64,000 bases of DNA from Pseudomonas sp. TH15 (GCF_016651105.1 NZ_JAEKEL010000001.1:1261501-1325500), one strand, 5' to 3'. Positions 1-8,344 are shown, counted from the stretch's first letter. Numbers and translations: made by a program. The notes: generated by a model not told the origin, from the letters alone.

Positions 1-590
1 CGGAGCAACTGTCCGGTGGTCAACGCCAGCGTATTGCCCTGGCCCGCGCGTTGGCGGTGGAACCGAAAGTTCTGCTGCTGGACGAACCGTTCGGCGCACT
101 GGATGCCAAGGTTCGTAAAGAACTGCGTCGCTGGTTGGCGCGGCTGCACGAAGACATCAACCTGACTTCCGTGTTCGTGACCCACGACCAGGAAGAGGCG
201 ATGGAAGTCGCGGATCGCATCGTGGTGATGAACAAAGGTGTGATCGAGCAGATCGGTTCACCGGGCGACGTCTACGAAAACCCGGCCAGCGATTTCGTTT
301 ATCACTTCCTCGGTGACTCCAACCGTTTGCACTTGGGTGACGACAATCACGTGCTGTTCCGCCCGCACGAAGTGTCGCTGTCGCGGCATGAGCTGGAGGA
401 TCACCACGCGGCTGAAGTGCGCGATATCCGGCCATTGGGCGCCACCACTCGGGTGACGTTGAAGGTTGAAGGGCAGAGCGAACTGATCGAGGCTGAAGTG
501 GTGAAGGATCACGACAGCCTGGTCGGGTTGGCCAAGGGTGAGACGTTGTTCTTCAAACCCAAGGTCTGGCAGAAAGTCGCCAACATCTAA
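1..590 (+). CDS. cysA: Sulfate/thiosulfate import ATP-binding protein CysA, 3' part
   Basis: The gene enters from the left edge and is read in frame from base 3. It is the ATPase of the CysTWA-Sbp sulfate/thiosulfate importer on the inner membrane. The visible part begins at the ABC signature (LSGGQ) and continues with the Walker B segment [12 protein letters not shown] and the switch histidine in [13 protein letters not shown]-terminal regulatory TOBE-like domain ([10 protein letters not shown] onward) is typical of sulfate and molybdate importers. The N-terminal Walker A half lies outside the window. Other sugar or polyamine importers share the core, but the C-terminal domain and the sulfur-rich neighbourhood favour CysA. 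It would be the last gene of a cysTWA operon and ends just before a hairpin repeat. Confidence 0.9.
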   Translation, partial: EQLSGGQRQRIALARALAVEPKVLLLDEPFGALDAKVRKELRRWLARLHEDINLTSVFVTHDQEEAMEVADRIVVMNKGVIEQIGSPGDVYENPASDFVYHFLGDSNRLHLGDDNHVLFRPHEVSLSRHELEDHHAAEVRDIRPLGATTRVTLKVEGQSELIEAEVVKDHDSLVGLAKGETLFFKPKVWQKVANI

Positions 591-597
591 AATCAAA

Positions 598-685
598 AGC
601 TCCTGTAGGAGCTGCGGCACGCTGCGATCTTTTGATTTTAAAGTCAAAAGATCGCAGCCTCGTTTCACTCGACAGCTCCTACAGG
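598..685. repeat. Hairpin repeat downstream of cysA (REP-like, possible terminator)
   Basis: Perfect 15-bp inverted arms GCTGCGATCTTTTGA (621-635) and its complement (644-658) flank an 8-base AT-rich loop. They sit inside a second pair built on AGCTCCTGTAGGAGCT (from 598) and CAGCTCCTACAGG (up to 685). This TGTAGGAGCTGC...GATCTTTTGA pattern is a common intergenic repeat in fluorescens-group Pseudomonas. It may end the cysA transcript, but there is no clean T-tract. The stretch 686-844 holds only the upstream region of the next operon, without a confident promoter. Confidence 0.7.
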
Positions 686-844
686 GGGGTGTTGTGTGGC
701 TATTGGGCTTAACTCGATTTGATCTAACTGCCCCACCAACCGTGACGCGTTCCTTGCCTAATCTCCAGGCTGTGCCAGGAGGCGCAGTGAAGAGTCCATG
801 ACGGACCGGCGTATCTCCTGGACCCTGATGCCAAGGAGATAACG

Positions 845-2212
845 ATGAGAACGGAAGTCCACCGGCCCGCGCCGTGGCTCGGTTGCGCGCTGTTTGGCGC
901 AATGCTCAGCCCACTGGCCAACGCCGACCCCACGCTGTCAACGCAAATACCTTTCGATGTCACGGCGACCCCGCCGTTTTCCCTGACCAGCCTGCAACAG
1001 AATTTCGACGATATGTCGTGGCAGACGTTTATCGCCTTGAACTGGCCGGCGCTGGAAAACGGCGCCCCGAATACGGGCACGCCGATCGGCCAACAGGACG
1101 GTGCGACGGTCTGGGAGAACTGGAAAGAGAGCTATCAGATTTTCCTCGCCAACGGCCAGACGCCGAATCCCTGGAACGCGCCCGCGACGATTCCGAAAGC
1201 CTGCGAAGGCTTGGGTTCCGGGCGCTTGCTGCAACAGATGGGCAAAGTGCCGGACGTGCTCGACGAGTTTATCCAGCCGTTCCAGAGCGGGCCGCTGGTC
1301 GATCAGAGCGGCGTTTATACGCGCAACGAAATCGTCGTCAACCAGCCGATGTTCGACGACATCGTCAACAAGGGTCTGTACAGCATTCAGGGCCAGCAGG
1401 CGTACTTTGCGGCCGATCCGAAGAATACGGTGGCGTTCAGTTGCGGCAACAACGACACCCGCCAGGTCGGATCGCTGATGGTGAAGGCGTCGTGGAAAGT
1501 CCTCGACGGCAATGACCGACGAGAGAAATTCCACACCGTCGATGCGCTGGTCTACACGCCGGGCAACAGCGACCCGAGCAAAGGCCCGGTAGTGCCGGAG
1601 TCGTGCAAGGCCGAACCGGTCGGGTTGGTGGGCTTGCACATCGTGCACAAGACCAGCAGTGCGCCGCAGTGGGTCTGGTCGACCTTCGAACACGTCGACA
1701 ACGTGCCGGAGCAGTCCACCCCCGTGGCCGAGCGCAAAGGCCCGTATCTGTTCTACAACGCTAACAGTCAGGCGGAAATCAACCAGCCACCGCCGCGTCC
1801 GTGGAACCCGGCAGTCAAGGCAACGCCATCGCAGATCGTGCGCGAAGCGTCGTTGACCCCGGCCACCAAAACCCTCAACAGCACCTATCAGACGCTGTTG
1901 CGCACGGTGAACCCGAACAGCGTGTGGGCCAACTATCAGTTGATCAGCACGCAATGGCCGACACTGACGCCGCAGCCACCGTGCCAGATCTCGAAAACCG
2001 AGCCTCTGGGTCGACCGGCGCCTGCGTTCCTCGCCAATACCACGCTGGAAACCTACATCCAGGGCACCGTGCCGCAAGCGTCCTCCAGTTGCATCGCCTG
2101 CCACGGCAACGCCGCCACCCATGTCACCGAGTCGCCGCGCACCAGTTTCGCGGACTTCACCTACTTGCTCGAACGCGCGCAATCGACTGGCGCGACAAGG
2201 AGTCAGCCATGA
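845..2212 (+). CDS. Periplasmic monohaem cytochrome-c-type protein
   Basis: 455 residues. The start is fixed by AAGGAGATAACG just before the ATG. A signal peptide ending near LANADP sends the protein to the periplasm. There is a single haem-binding motif CIACH (C416, C419, H420) close to the C-terminus; no other CxxCH exists. The rest is a large region I cannot assign. The gene overlaps the next by four bases and heads a three-gene operon with a sorbitol-dehydrogenase-type small subunit and a GMC flavoprotein. By analogy with FAD glucose, fructose and sorbitol dehydrogenases it probably passes electrons from the flavoprotein to the respiratory chain. Known cytochrome subunits of those complexes carry three haems, so this is an unusual partner. 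The substrate is unknown. Confidence 0.7.
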   Translation: MRTEVHRPAPWLGCALFGAMLSPLANADPTLSTQIPFDVTATPPFSLTSLQQNFDDMSWQTFIALNWPALENGAPNTGTPIGQQDGATVWENWKESYQIFLANGQTPNPWNAPATIPKACEGLGSGRLLQQMGKVPDVLDEFIQPFQSGPLVDQSGVYTRNEIVVNQPMFDDIVNKGLYSIQGQQAYFAADPKNTVAFSCGNNDTRQVGSLMVKASWKVLDGNDRREKFHTVDALVYTPGNSDPSKGPVVPESCKAEPVGLVGLHIVHKTSSAPQWVWSTFEHVDNVPEQSTPVAERKGPYLFYNANSQAEINQPPPRPWNPAVKATPSQIVREASLTPATKTLNSTYQTLLRTVNPNSVWANYQLISTQWPTLTPQPPCQISKTEPLGRPAPAFLANTTLETYIQGTVPQASSSCIACHGNAATHVTESPRTSFADFTYLLERAQSTGATRSQP

Positions 2213-2721
2213 GCATCGATCTGGATAATTTTGCCGGTCTGTCTTCGGCCCTGACCGGCATTCCGCTAACGTTCATTGCACCCTCTGTCGATCCGATCGA
2301 CCTGCCGACTCAGTTCCTGACGTTCATCGGGCCACGCATCACTCCCCCGGTATTGCAGGCGTTACTAACCCAATACGCGACCTTGCTGGCGGATAAAGTG
2401 CCGCCGGATCAGATCGCCCAAGCGGTGTTGATGAACGGCACGCAACCGGCCACCACGCAAACGGCGCAAGCCGCCCGTTCGATCATGAAGCTCTGGCTGC
2501 TGGGCGTCTGGTATCAGCCGTACACCGTCGGCAGCAACAAGGCGGGGGATCAGATGGTGGTCTCCGATCAGGCTTACACCCAGAGCTGGGCATGGAAAAT
2601 CGCCCAGGCGCACCCCATGGGCTACAGCGAATTTTTCTTCGGTTACTGGAACGAAGTGCCGCCCAGCCTTGAAGACTTCACCGGGGTGCCCGCGAGCGGA
2701 CCACAAGGAGCGTCGTCATGA
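2209..2721 (+). CDS. Small subunit of FAD-dependent sugar/alcohol dehydrogenase (FAD-SLDH type)
   Basis: 170 residues, ATG at 2209 overlapping the previous stop (ATGA). The pattern IMKLWLLGVWYQP followed by a DQAYTQSWAWKIAQAHPMGYSE segment split across conserved tryptophans resembles the small gamma/chaperone subunit of membrane-bound FAD sorbitol, gluconate and glucose dehydrogenases. In those enzymes it helps fold and export the catalytic subunit. I see no Tat signal here, although related subunits usually carry a twin-arginine signal that exports the flavoprotein with them. How this complex reaches the periplasm is therefore unclear. It overlaps the next gene by four bases, so the three are translationally coupled. 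Confidence 0.65.
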   Translation: MSIDLDNFAGLSSALTGIPLTFIAPSVDPIDLPTQFLTFIGPRITPPVLQALLTQYATLLADKVPPDQIAQAVLMNGTQPATTQTAQAARSIMKLWLLGVWYQPYTVGSNKAGDQMVVSDQAYTQSWAWKIAQAHPMGYSEFFFGYWNEVPPSLEDFTGVPASGPQGASS

Positions 2722-4928
2722 GTAGCGAACAAGCAGATGTGGTGATCGTCGGCGCCGGTCTGGCCGGCAGCATCATCGCCTATCAGTTGGGGCTGGCCGG
2801 GGTGAAAGTGTTGGTGCTGGAGTCCGGGCCGGAGATTCCGGCCAACCGTAATCAGTATCTGGAACGCTTTTACACGGCGACCTTGAAGACCCCGGAATCG
2901 CCGTATCCGCCGGTCAGCACGCTGGACACGCCGCGCAATCCGGCCGAGCAGAATGCGCCGCGCGCGACCATCGCCGATTTGATCCTTGGTTGGGAAAACC
3001 CTGAAATCAGCTACCTGGTGCAAAAGGGCCCGTTGGCCTTTACCAGCACCTATGAGCGGGTCGGCGGTGGCACCACCTGGCATTGGGTGGCGACCTGTCT
3101 GCGCATGGTGCCCAACGACTTCCGTCTGAAGTCGCTGTACGGCGTCGGTGTCGATTGGCCGATCAGTTACAACGATCTGCAAAGCGCGTATTGCCGCGCC
3201 GAAGCGGAAATTGGCGTGGCCGCCAATGTGGCGGATCAGGCGTATCTGGGCATGACATTCCCGGATGGCTATCAATTCCCGATGACCAGCATTCCGCTGT
3301 CACTGGTCGATGGCAGTTTTGTTGCGGCGGTTCAGGGTAAATCGTTCGACGGCCTGCCACTGGTGGTCAGCCCGACACCGGCCGGGCGCAATTCGCAACC
3401 CTACGCGGGTCGTCGCGTGTGCGCCGGCAATACCAACTGCACACCTATCTGTCCGATTCAGGCCAAGTACGACGCCACGGTGACCATGAACAACGCGCTG
3501 AACACCGGCAATGTGCGGGTGCTCTACAAAACCGTGGCAAGCAAAGTCACGGTGGCGGCGGACAAGTCCATCAGCGGCATCGAGTTCATCCAGTATCAAC
3601 TCGGCGACGGCCCGCCGACCGGCACCGGCGTCGCAGTCGGCCAGCGTTATGTGATCGCCGCCCATGCTATCGAGACGCCGAAACTGCTGCTCAATTCCAC
3701 CAGCCCCGCGTGGCCCAAAGGCGTGGCCAACAGCAGCGGTCAGGTTGGACGCAGCCTGGCGGACCATCCGATCTATCTGGCCTGGGGCCTGATGCCGGAA
3801 GGCAAAGCGGTGTTCCCTTATCGCGGACCGGTTTCAACGGCAGGCATTGAAAGCCTGCGCGACGGCGCCTTTCGCAGTCAGCGCGCGGCGTGGCGAATCG
3901 AAATCGGCAACGAAGGCTTCAACTGGCCGGTGGGCGATCCCTACGTCACCGTCGCCGACCTGATCGATGGCGCCAACGATAGCGCCACCAATCCACTGCC
4001 ACCCGCCAAGGGCCCGCAGCAAGTGTTGTACGGCACGGCACTGGTGCAGAAACTCAACGACTTGCTGACTCGCCAGTTCCGCATCGGTTTTCTGGTGGAA
4101 CAGGTCGAGGACGATCCGGATAACGCCAATTGCTACATCGTGCCGTCAACGCAGTACAAGGATCGCTTGGGCATTCCGCGGCCGGAGATTCACTACGACT
4201 TGTCCGACTACACCAAGGAGGGCTTCCGGCAGGCGAAGATCCTCGCCACGCACATCATCACCGAGCTGCTCGGCGCCACCGAGTTGACCAAGCCGTTACC
4301 GCCGGGGAAATTCAACTACAAAGGCGTGGATTACAGCTTCCAGGGTGCCGGCCACCTGATGGGCACTTACCGCATGGGCGATGACCCGTTGAAATCGGTG
4401 GTCAACAAGGATCAGCGCAGTTGGGATCACAAAAACCTGTTCCTGGTCGGCGACGGTGTGTTCCCCAGCACCGGCACTTCAAACCCGAGCCTGACCATCG
4501 CAGCGTTGTCGATTCAGGCCGGCGACACCTTGGCCAACGACCTGAAAACCGCCACGGTGCAGGTTCAGGCCAATCAGCCCTGGCAGGGCACGGGCGTGCA
4601 GATCAACGGGCCGAGTCCGCGCCTGGTGCGTTATCTCAGTGGGCACTGGTTCGCCAGCCCGGCGGGCGGCATGGTTGACGGCAACGGCAGCGCGGGCCTG
4701 ATCGCCAAACCCGGCTACACCTTGCCGGGCGCCAACGAGGGTGCGTTGATCGGGCGGATCGGCAGTACCGGGGCGCCGTTTCTGATTGGCGATCTGGCGC
4801 AGATTCCTGCGGGGCAGCAAGGCGAATTGCAGCTGTGTATCAACGACGATCTGGAGGGCCGATATGGCGTCGGACTCGCCGACAATCAGGGCGCGCTGAC
4901 GGTGCAGGTGACGTTCGGCGCGCTGTGA
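2718..4928 (+). CDS. GMC-family FAD dehydrogenase with cysteine cluster (catalytic subunit)
   Basis: 736 residues. The N-terminal Rossmann FAD motif VVIVGAGLAGS (residues 8-18) and the C-terminal GMC signature HLMGTYRMG followed by NLFLVGDGVFPSTGTSNPSLT are clear. Between them is CAGNTNCTPIC (C235, C241, C245), the spacing that binds a 3Fe-4S cluster in bacterial FAD glucose and fructose dehydrogenases. This supports electron exit towards the cytochrome encoded two genes upstream. About 110 extra residues follow the GMC_C domain (from about 630) and form an uncharacterised C-terminal extension. No signal peptide is seen. Substrate (a sugar, sugar acid or alcohol) cannot be read from the sequence. 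Last gene of the operon, followed directly by a strong terminator. Confidence 0.82.
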   Translation: MSSEQADVVIVGAGLAGSIIAYQLGLAGVKVLVLESGPEIPANRNQYLERFYTATLKTPESPYPPVSTLDTPRNPAEQNAPRATIADLILGWENPEISYLVQKGPLAFTSTYERVGGGTTWHWVATCLRMVPNDFRLKSLYGVGVDWPISYNDLQSAYCRAEAEIGVAANVADQAYLGMTFPDGYQFPMTSIPLSLVDGSFVAAVQGKSFDGLPLVVSPTPAGRNSQPYAGRRVCAGNTNCTPICPIQAKYDATVTMNNALNTGNVRVLYKTVASKVTVAADKSISGIEFIQYQLGDGPPTGTGVAVGQRYVIAAHAIETPKLLLNSTSPAWPKGVANSSGQVGRSLADHPIYLAWGLMPEGKAVFPYRGPVSTAGIESLRDGAFRSQRAAWRIEIGNEGFNWPVGDPYVTVADLIDGANDSATNPLPPAKGPQQVLYGTALVQKLNDLLTRQFRIGFLVEQVEDDPDNANCYIVPSTQYKDRLGIPRPEIHYDLSDYTKEGFRQAKILATHIITELLGATELTKPLPPGKFNYKGVDYSFQGAGHLMGTYRMGDDPLKSVVNKDQRSWDHKNLFLVGDGVFPSTGTSNPSLTIAALSIQAGDTLANDLKTATVQVQANQPWQGTGVQINGPSPRLVRYLSGHWFASPAGGMVDGNGSAGLIAKPGYTLPGANEGALIGRIGSTGAPFLIGDLAQIPAGQQGELQLCINDDLEGRYGVGLADNQGALTVQVTFGAL

Positions 4929-4934
4929 AGCATG

Positions 4935-4973
4935 CCGCGCAAGGTGCGCAGTCGCGCACCTTGCGCGGTTTTT
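4935..4973 (+). terminator. Rho-independent terminator of the GMC dehydrogenase operon
   Basis: Perfect 15-bp arms (CCGCGCAAGGTGCGC at 4935-4949 and its complement at 4954-4968) around an AGTC loop, followed by TTTTT. It begins 6 bases after the flavoprotein stop. The convergent gene on the minus strand ends at 4973, so the stem may serve both directions. Confidence 0.9.
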
Positions 4974-5491
4974 CAATGCGCGGTTTTGTGTTCGCGCAGG
5001 GTTACCGGGCCGGAGCGCAGTTCAATCTCGTGCTTCAATTCCTGGCGCAGACCGAGCATGAACGCCAGTTCCGCCACCACAAACAACGGCCCGACAATCA
5101 ACCCCGTCACATCATCGACAAACGCCGGCTTACGCCCCTCATAGTGATGACCGACAAACTGAATCGCCCAGCCAATCACAAACATCCCCACGCCACTGCT
5201 CAGCCAGAGCATCGTGCTTTGCTGCGCCAACGCATGCCCCAGCCAAACCGACAGGCCCAGCAACACCGTCATCAGCACCCCGAGGCGCAGCTCCAGGCGC
5301 AAGTAAAACCATGCAGACGCCAACGCCAGCAGCACCGCCGGCGAAACCCAGCCTCCAGCCCATTGCGGCCGCGACAGTAAAACCGCGACGGCCACCACAA
5401 TCAGCGGAATGCCGATAAAGTGGCTGGCGATATTGCGGGGGTCACGGTGGTAGGCGGCGTATTGACTGAGATGGTCAACGAGGCTTTTCAT
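4973..5491 (-). CDS. Mpo1-like (DUF962) membrane protein
   Basis: 172 residues. The start at 5491 is chosen because AGGAGGAATAACA lies directly before it; an in-frame start ten codons upstream lacks such a site. The N-terminal SQYAAYHRDPRNIASHFIGIPL is the hallmark of the DUF962/Mpo1 family (yeast Mpo1 is an iron-dependent 2-hydroxy fatty acid dioxygenase). The conserved histidines H16 and H24 and a second HHYEGRKPAF segment are present. Four hydrophobic segments indicate an inner-membrane protein. It is a single gene, convergent with the GMC operon and divergent from the Crp/Fnr regulator. Function in Pseudomonas is not established. Confidence 0.8.
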   Translation of the reverse strand: MKSLVDHLSQYAAYHRDPRNIASHFIGIPLIVVAVAVLLSRPQWAGGWVSPAVLLALASAWFYLRLELRLGVLMTVLLGLSVWLGHALAQQSTMLWLSSGVGMFVIGWAIQFVGHHYEGRKPAFVDDVTGLIVGPLFVVAELAFMLGLRQELKHEIELRSGPVTLREHKTAH

Positions 5492-5575
5492 TGTTATTCC
5501 TCCTGTAGGGTGACTGATCATGCCCCGGGTTCGGCGCTCGCTCTGTCAGCCAGGCGACAATCTCTAGGAGTCTTC

Positions 5576-6262
5576 ATGGATATGCAGGTCTGGCGTCCAC
5601 GCCTGATGAGTGGGCAGTGGTTCAGTCATTTACCCGTTCCCTTTCAGGATAGTCTGCTGGCGGCAGCCCGGGTTCGGCGGTTGACGGCGGGGCAGCGGCT
5701 GTTCAAGCGTGGCGATCCGCCGTGCGGTCTGTACGCGGTACTCGAAGGCTCGATACGCATCGGTGCGGTGAGCGAGCAGGGCAAGGAGGCGCTGCTGAGC
5801 CTGGTCGAGCCACCGCACTGGTTCGGCGAAATCTGTCTGTTCGATGGCCAGCCCCGGACCCACGACGCCTATGGCGTGGGTCAATGTATCCTGCTGCACA
5901 TCCCGCAAACGGCATTGCTGAAGTTGCTCGATGAACAACCGCTGTACTGGCGGCAATTGGCGTTGCTGATGAGCCACAAACTGCGCCTGACCTTCATCTA
6001 CCTCGAACAACTGAGCCTGCTGCCGGCCCCGGCCCGCCTTGCCCACCGCTTGTTGATGATTGCCGAGGGCTATGGCGAAGTCGATCCGCCGCGACGGGTA
6101 CTGCAACTGCCCCAGGAGCAACTGGCGTCGATGTTGTCGCTGTCGCGCCAGACCACCAACCAGTTGCTCAAGGAATTGCAGGGCCAGGGGATTATCGGCC
6201 TGGGCTATGGCGAGATCGAGATTCTGGACGCCGAGCGGTTGCGGGCGCTGGCCACGATTTAG
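5576..6262 (+). CDS. Crp/Fnr-family transcriptional regulator
   Basis: 228 residues; ATG at 5576 is preceded by AGGAG. Residues about 15-130 form a cyclic-nucleotide-binding beta-roll (LFKRGDPPCGLYAVLEGSIRIG...EICLFDGQPRTHDAYG). The C-terminus has a winged helix-turn-helix (LPQEQLASMLSLSRQTTNQLL followed by GIIGLGYGEIEI). There is no N-terminal cysteine cluster like that of Fnr, so it is not an iron-sulfur oxygen sensor of that type. The usual cAMP-contact residues are not obvious. It stands alone between the Mpo1-like gene and the tandem repeat array. The target genes are unknown; the divergent Mpo1-like gene is one candidate. Confidence 0.85.
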   Translation: MDMQVWRPRLMSGQWFSHLPVPFQDSLLAAARVRRLTAGQRLFKRGDPPCGLYAVLEGSIRIGAVSEQGKEALLSLVEPPHWFGEICLFDGQPRTHDAYGVGQCILLHIPQTALLKLLDEQPLYWRQLALLMSHKLRLTFIYLEQLSLLPAPARLAHRLLMIAEGYGEVDPPRRVLQLPQEQLASMLSLSRQTTNQLLKELQGQGIIGLGYGEIEILDAERLRALATI

Positions 6263-6425
6263 CGGCACCATACCCAACACACGGTGTGGACCCATACTTG
6301 TGGTGAGGGGATTTATCCCCGTTGGAGTGCGCAGCAGTCCCGGTTTTCAGGGCCGCTCCGCGACCCAACGGGGATAAATCCCCTAGCCACAAAGGCTCAC
6401 TCCTACAGGGGATTTGTGTGGAGGC

Positions 6426-6518
6426 TTACGAACCGCGATAGGTCGAGAAGCCGTATGGGCTGAGCAGCAGCGGGATGTGGTAGTGCTGGTCGGTCTGCTT
6501 CACTTCGAAAATCCCCGG
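6426..6518 (-). pseudogene. 3'-end fragment of hydroxyisourate hydrolase gene, copy 1
   Basis: 93 bp matching the terminal 31 codons of the intact gene, including the YRGS end and TAA stop. It has no start codon and no ribosome binding site, so it makes no protein. Confidence 0.88.
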
Positions 6519-6657
6519 TGAACCCCATACTTGTGGCGAGGGGATTTATCCCCGTTGGAGTGCGCAGCAGTCCCGGTTTTCAGGGCCGCTCCGCGACCCA
6601 ACGGGGATAAATCCCCTCGCCACAAAGGCTCACTCCTACAGGGGGTTGTGCGGGGGC

Positions 6658-6750
6658 TTACGAACCGCGATAGGTCGAGAAGCCGTATGGGCTGAGCAGC
6701 AGCGGAATGTGGTAGTGCTGGTCGGTCTGCTTCACTTCGAAAATCCCCGG
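6658..6750 (-). pseudogene. 3'-end fragment of hydroxyisourate hydrolase gene, copy 2
   Basis: Second 93-bp copy of the gene end within the array, with the same CCCCGG junction as copy 1. Confidence 0.88.
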
Positions 6751-6889
6751 TGAACCCCATACTTGTGGCGAGGGGATTTATCCCCGTTGGAGTGCGCAGC
6801 AGTCCCGGTTTTCAGGGCCGCTCCGCGACCCAACGGGGATAAATCCCCTCGCCACAAAGGCTCACTCCTACAGGGGGTTGTGCGGGGGC

Positions 6890-6982
6890 TTACGAACCGC
6901 GATAGGTCGAGAAGCCGTATGGGCTGAGCAGCAACGGGATGTGGTAGTGCTGGTCGGTCTGCCTCACTTCGAAAATCACCGG
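6890..6982 (-). pseudogene. 3'-end fragment of hydroxyisourate hydrolase gene, copy 3
   Basis: Third 93-bp copy. Its junction reads TCACCGG like the intact gene, whereas copies 1 and 2 read TCCCCGG, so at least two variant lineages exist in the array. Confidence 0.88.
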
Positions 6983-7121
6983 TGAACCCCATACTTGTGG
7001 CGAGGGGATTTATCCCCGTTGGAGTGCGCAGCAGTCCCGGTTTTCAGGGCCGCTCCGCGACCCAACGGGGATAATCCCCTAGCCACAAAGGCTCACTCCT
7101 ACAGGGGATTTGTGTGGAGGC

Positions 7122-7214
7122 TTACGAACCGCGATAGGTCGAGAAGCCGTATGGGCTGAGCAGCAACGGGATGTGGTAGTGCTGGTCGGTCTGCTTCACT
7201 TCGAAAATCACCGG
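7122..7214 (-). pseudogene. 3'-end fragment of hydroxyisourate hydrolase gene, copy 4
   Basis: Fourth 93-bp copy, next to the intact gene's own REP element. Junction TCACCGG. Confidence 0.88.
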
Positions 7215-7354
7215 TGAACCACATACTTGTGGCGAGGGGATTTATCCCCGTTGGAGTGCGCAGCAGTCCCGGTTTTCAGGGCCGCTCCGCGACCCAACGG
7301 GGATAAATCCCCTCGCCACAAAGGCTCACTCCTACAGGGGTTTTGTGTGGGGGG

Positions 7355-7765
7355 TTACGAACCGCGATAGGTCGAGAAGCCGTATGGGCTGAGCAGCAGC
7401 GGGATGTGGTAGTGCTGGTCGGTCTGCTTCACTTCGAAAATCACCGGGATTTCCGGGAAGAACGTGTCGTGCTTGACCTTTTTGAAGTACTCGCCGGTCT
7501 TGAACACCACGCGGTATTCACCCGCTTCAAAAGGCTGTTTGGCCGGGAACAGTTCGGCAATCCGCCCTTGTTCATTGGTCGTGCCCTGGGCCAATGGCTG
7601 CCAGTTCTGGCCGACGTGTTTCTCCAGGGTCACGTCGATGCCCGGCGAAGGCAGGCCGTTTTCCAGATTGAGCACGTGCACGCTCAACGGGTTGCCGGCG
7701 GCGAGGGCCAGACTAGAGAAAGCGCTCAGGCCGAGCGCGGCAAAGGTCATGCGCAAAGAACTCAT
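7355..7765 (-). CDS. hiuH: Periplasmic 5-hydroxyisourate hydrolase (transthyretin-like)
   Basis: 136 residues. AAGGAG lies just before the ATG at 7765. A signal peptide ending at LALA/AGN is followed by the transthyretin-like fold: the N-terminal LSVHVLNLENGLPSPGIDV, a central TNEQGRI and the diagnostic C-terminal YRGS. Enzymes of this family hydrolyse 5-hydroxyisourate in urate breakdown. The exported form is found beside HprSR-type two-component systems in enterobacteria. The gene is the second of an operon with the GlcG-like protein (11-bp gap) and divergent from a two-component system. The last 93 bp of the gene have been duplicated four times downstream. Confidence 0.9.
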   Translation of the reverse strand: MSSLRMTFAALGLSAFSSLALAAGNPLSVHVLNLENGLPSPGIDVTLEKHVGQNWQPLAQGTTNEQGRIAELFPAKQPFEAGEYRVVFKTGEYFKKVKHDTFFPEIPVIFEVKQTDQHYHIPLLLSPYGFSTYRGS

Positions 7766-7776
7766 GGTGAATCTCC

Positions 7777-8262
7777 TTATTGGGAACGGGTGGTGGTCAG
7801 GCCGGTTTTCTCGGCAGCCTTGATCGCGCAGGTTTCGTCTTGCTCACCGCCGCCGGAACCGGCCACGCCCATGGCGCCGACCAACTCGTTGGCGGCGAAC
7901 AGCGGAATGCCGCCGCCGAGCAGCAGCAATTCGTCGAGGGTGTTGAGATTGGTGGTTTCCGGGTTGCTGCGAGCGCGTTCGGCGAACAACCGAGTGGCGG
8001 TTTTTGTCGACAGCGCGGTGTACGCCTTGCGCTGGCTGGCGGCGGTGTTGTGCGGGCCGACGCCATCGCCACGCAGAGTTACCAACAGGTTGCCGCCACG
8101 GTCGAGAACCGACACCGTGCCGGTGCAATTGCTCAGTGCCGTGTTGGCCAGCAGTTGCGCGGTTTTCAGGTCGAGGTCAGCGTGGCGCGGCAGTTCGGGG
8201 GCAGCGAAAACGCTGGCGCTGAGGCCGATGGCGAGGCTGGCTGCAAGGTATTTGACGGTCAT
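7777..8262 (-). CDS. Exported GlcG/HbpS-family (DUF336) haem-binding-like protein
   Basis: 161 residues with a signal peptide ending at SVFAAPE. The body shows the GlcG/HbpS pattern: VSVLDRGGNLLVTLRGDG near residues 50-67, a KAYTALSTKTAT helix, the glycine-rich GGGIPLFAANELVGAMGVAGSGGG and a terminal DETCAIKA. HbpS of Streptomyces binds haem and works with a redox-sensing two-component system; GlcG has no firm role. Here it is the first gene of an operon with hydroxyisourate hydrolase and is transcribed away from a response-regulator gene, which suggests a periplasmic redox or metal stress role. That role is inferred from context only. Confidence 0.8.
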   Translation of the reverse strand: MTVKYLAASLAIGLSASVFAAPELPRHADLDLKTAQLLANTALSNCTGTVSVLDRGGNLLVTLRGDGVGPHNTAASQRKAYTALSTKTATRLFAERARSNPETTNLNTLDELLLLGGGIPLFAANELVGAMGVAGSGGGEQDETCAIKAAEKTGLTTTRSQ

Positions 8263-8328
8263 GGACAGGCTCCAGAAGCGAAGGTCGCCACCTTAGCCGC
8301 CGGTCTTCGTCAGAACTTCGTCAGTCTG

Positions 8329-8344
8329 ATTACAAGTTTGTAAT
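8329..8344. promoter_or_regulatory. Perfect palindrome, candidate CopR/HprR-type box
   Basis: ATTACAA-GT-TTGTAAT, a perfect 7-bp-arm palindrome in the divergent gap between the GlcG-like gene and the response regulator. It fits the ATTACAnnnnTGTAAT form bound by CopR/CusR/HprR-family regulators. It probably controls both directions. Confidence 0.72.

Larger units (their letters stand above)
6291..7354. repeat. 232-bp tandem array: hiuH 3' end plus REP element, repeated
   Basis: Five REP copies begin at 6291, 6524, 6756, 6988 and 7220 (periods 233, 232, 232, 232). Each unit has about 139 bp of REP hairpin (GTGGCGAGGGGATTTATCCC ... complement) followed by 93 bp identical or nearly identical to the last 31 codons, including the stop, of the intact hydroxyisourate hydrolase at 7355-7765. 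The fifth copy leads into the full gene. The junction is always after ACCGG or CCCGG and continues TGAACC. Copies differ by a few bases only, and the fourth has lost one A (GATAATCC for GATAAATCC), so the expansion looks recent. It is not a CRISPR: there are no unique spacers. Confidence 0.93.

Noticed and set aside
938..2182. 414-residue open frame antisense to the cytochrome gene
   Set aside because: Shadow of a GC-rich gene. The plus strand has a signal peptide, haem motif and ribosome site.
6500..6992. Two 86-residue minus-strand reading frames with nearly identical protein sequences
   Set aside because: They are created by the 232-bp repeat reading through the REP hairpin in another frame. 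They have no ribosome site and the true gene end lies in a different frame.
6291..7354. Regular repeats that might suggest a CRISPR array
   Set aside because: Period is 232 bp, every unit is the same throughout, there are no unique spacers, and the unit contains a gene end plus a REP element. No cas genes are present.
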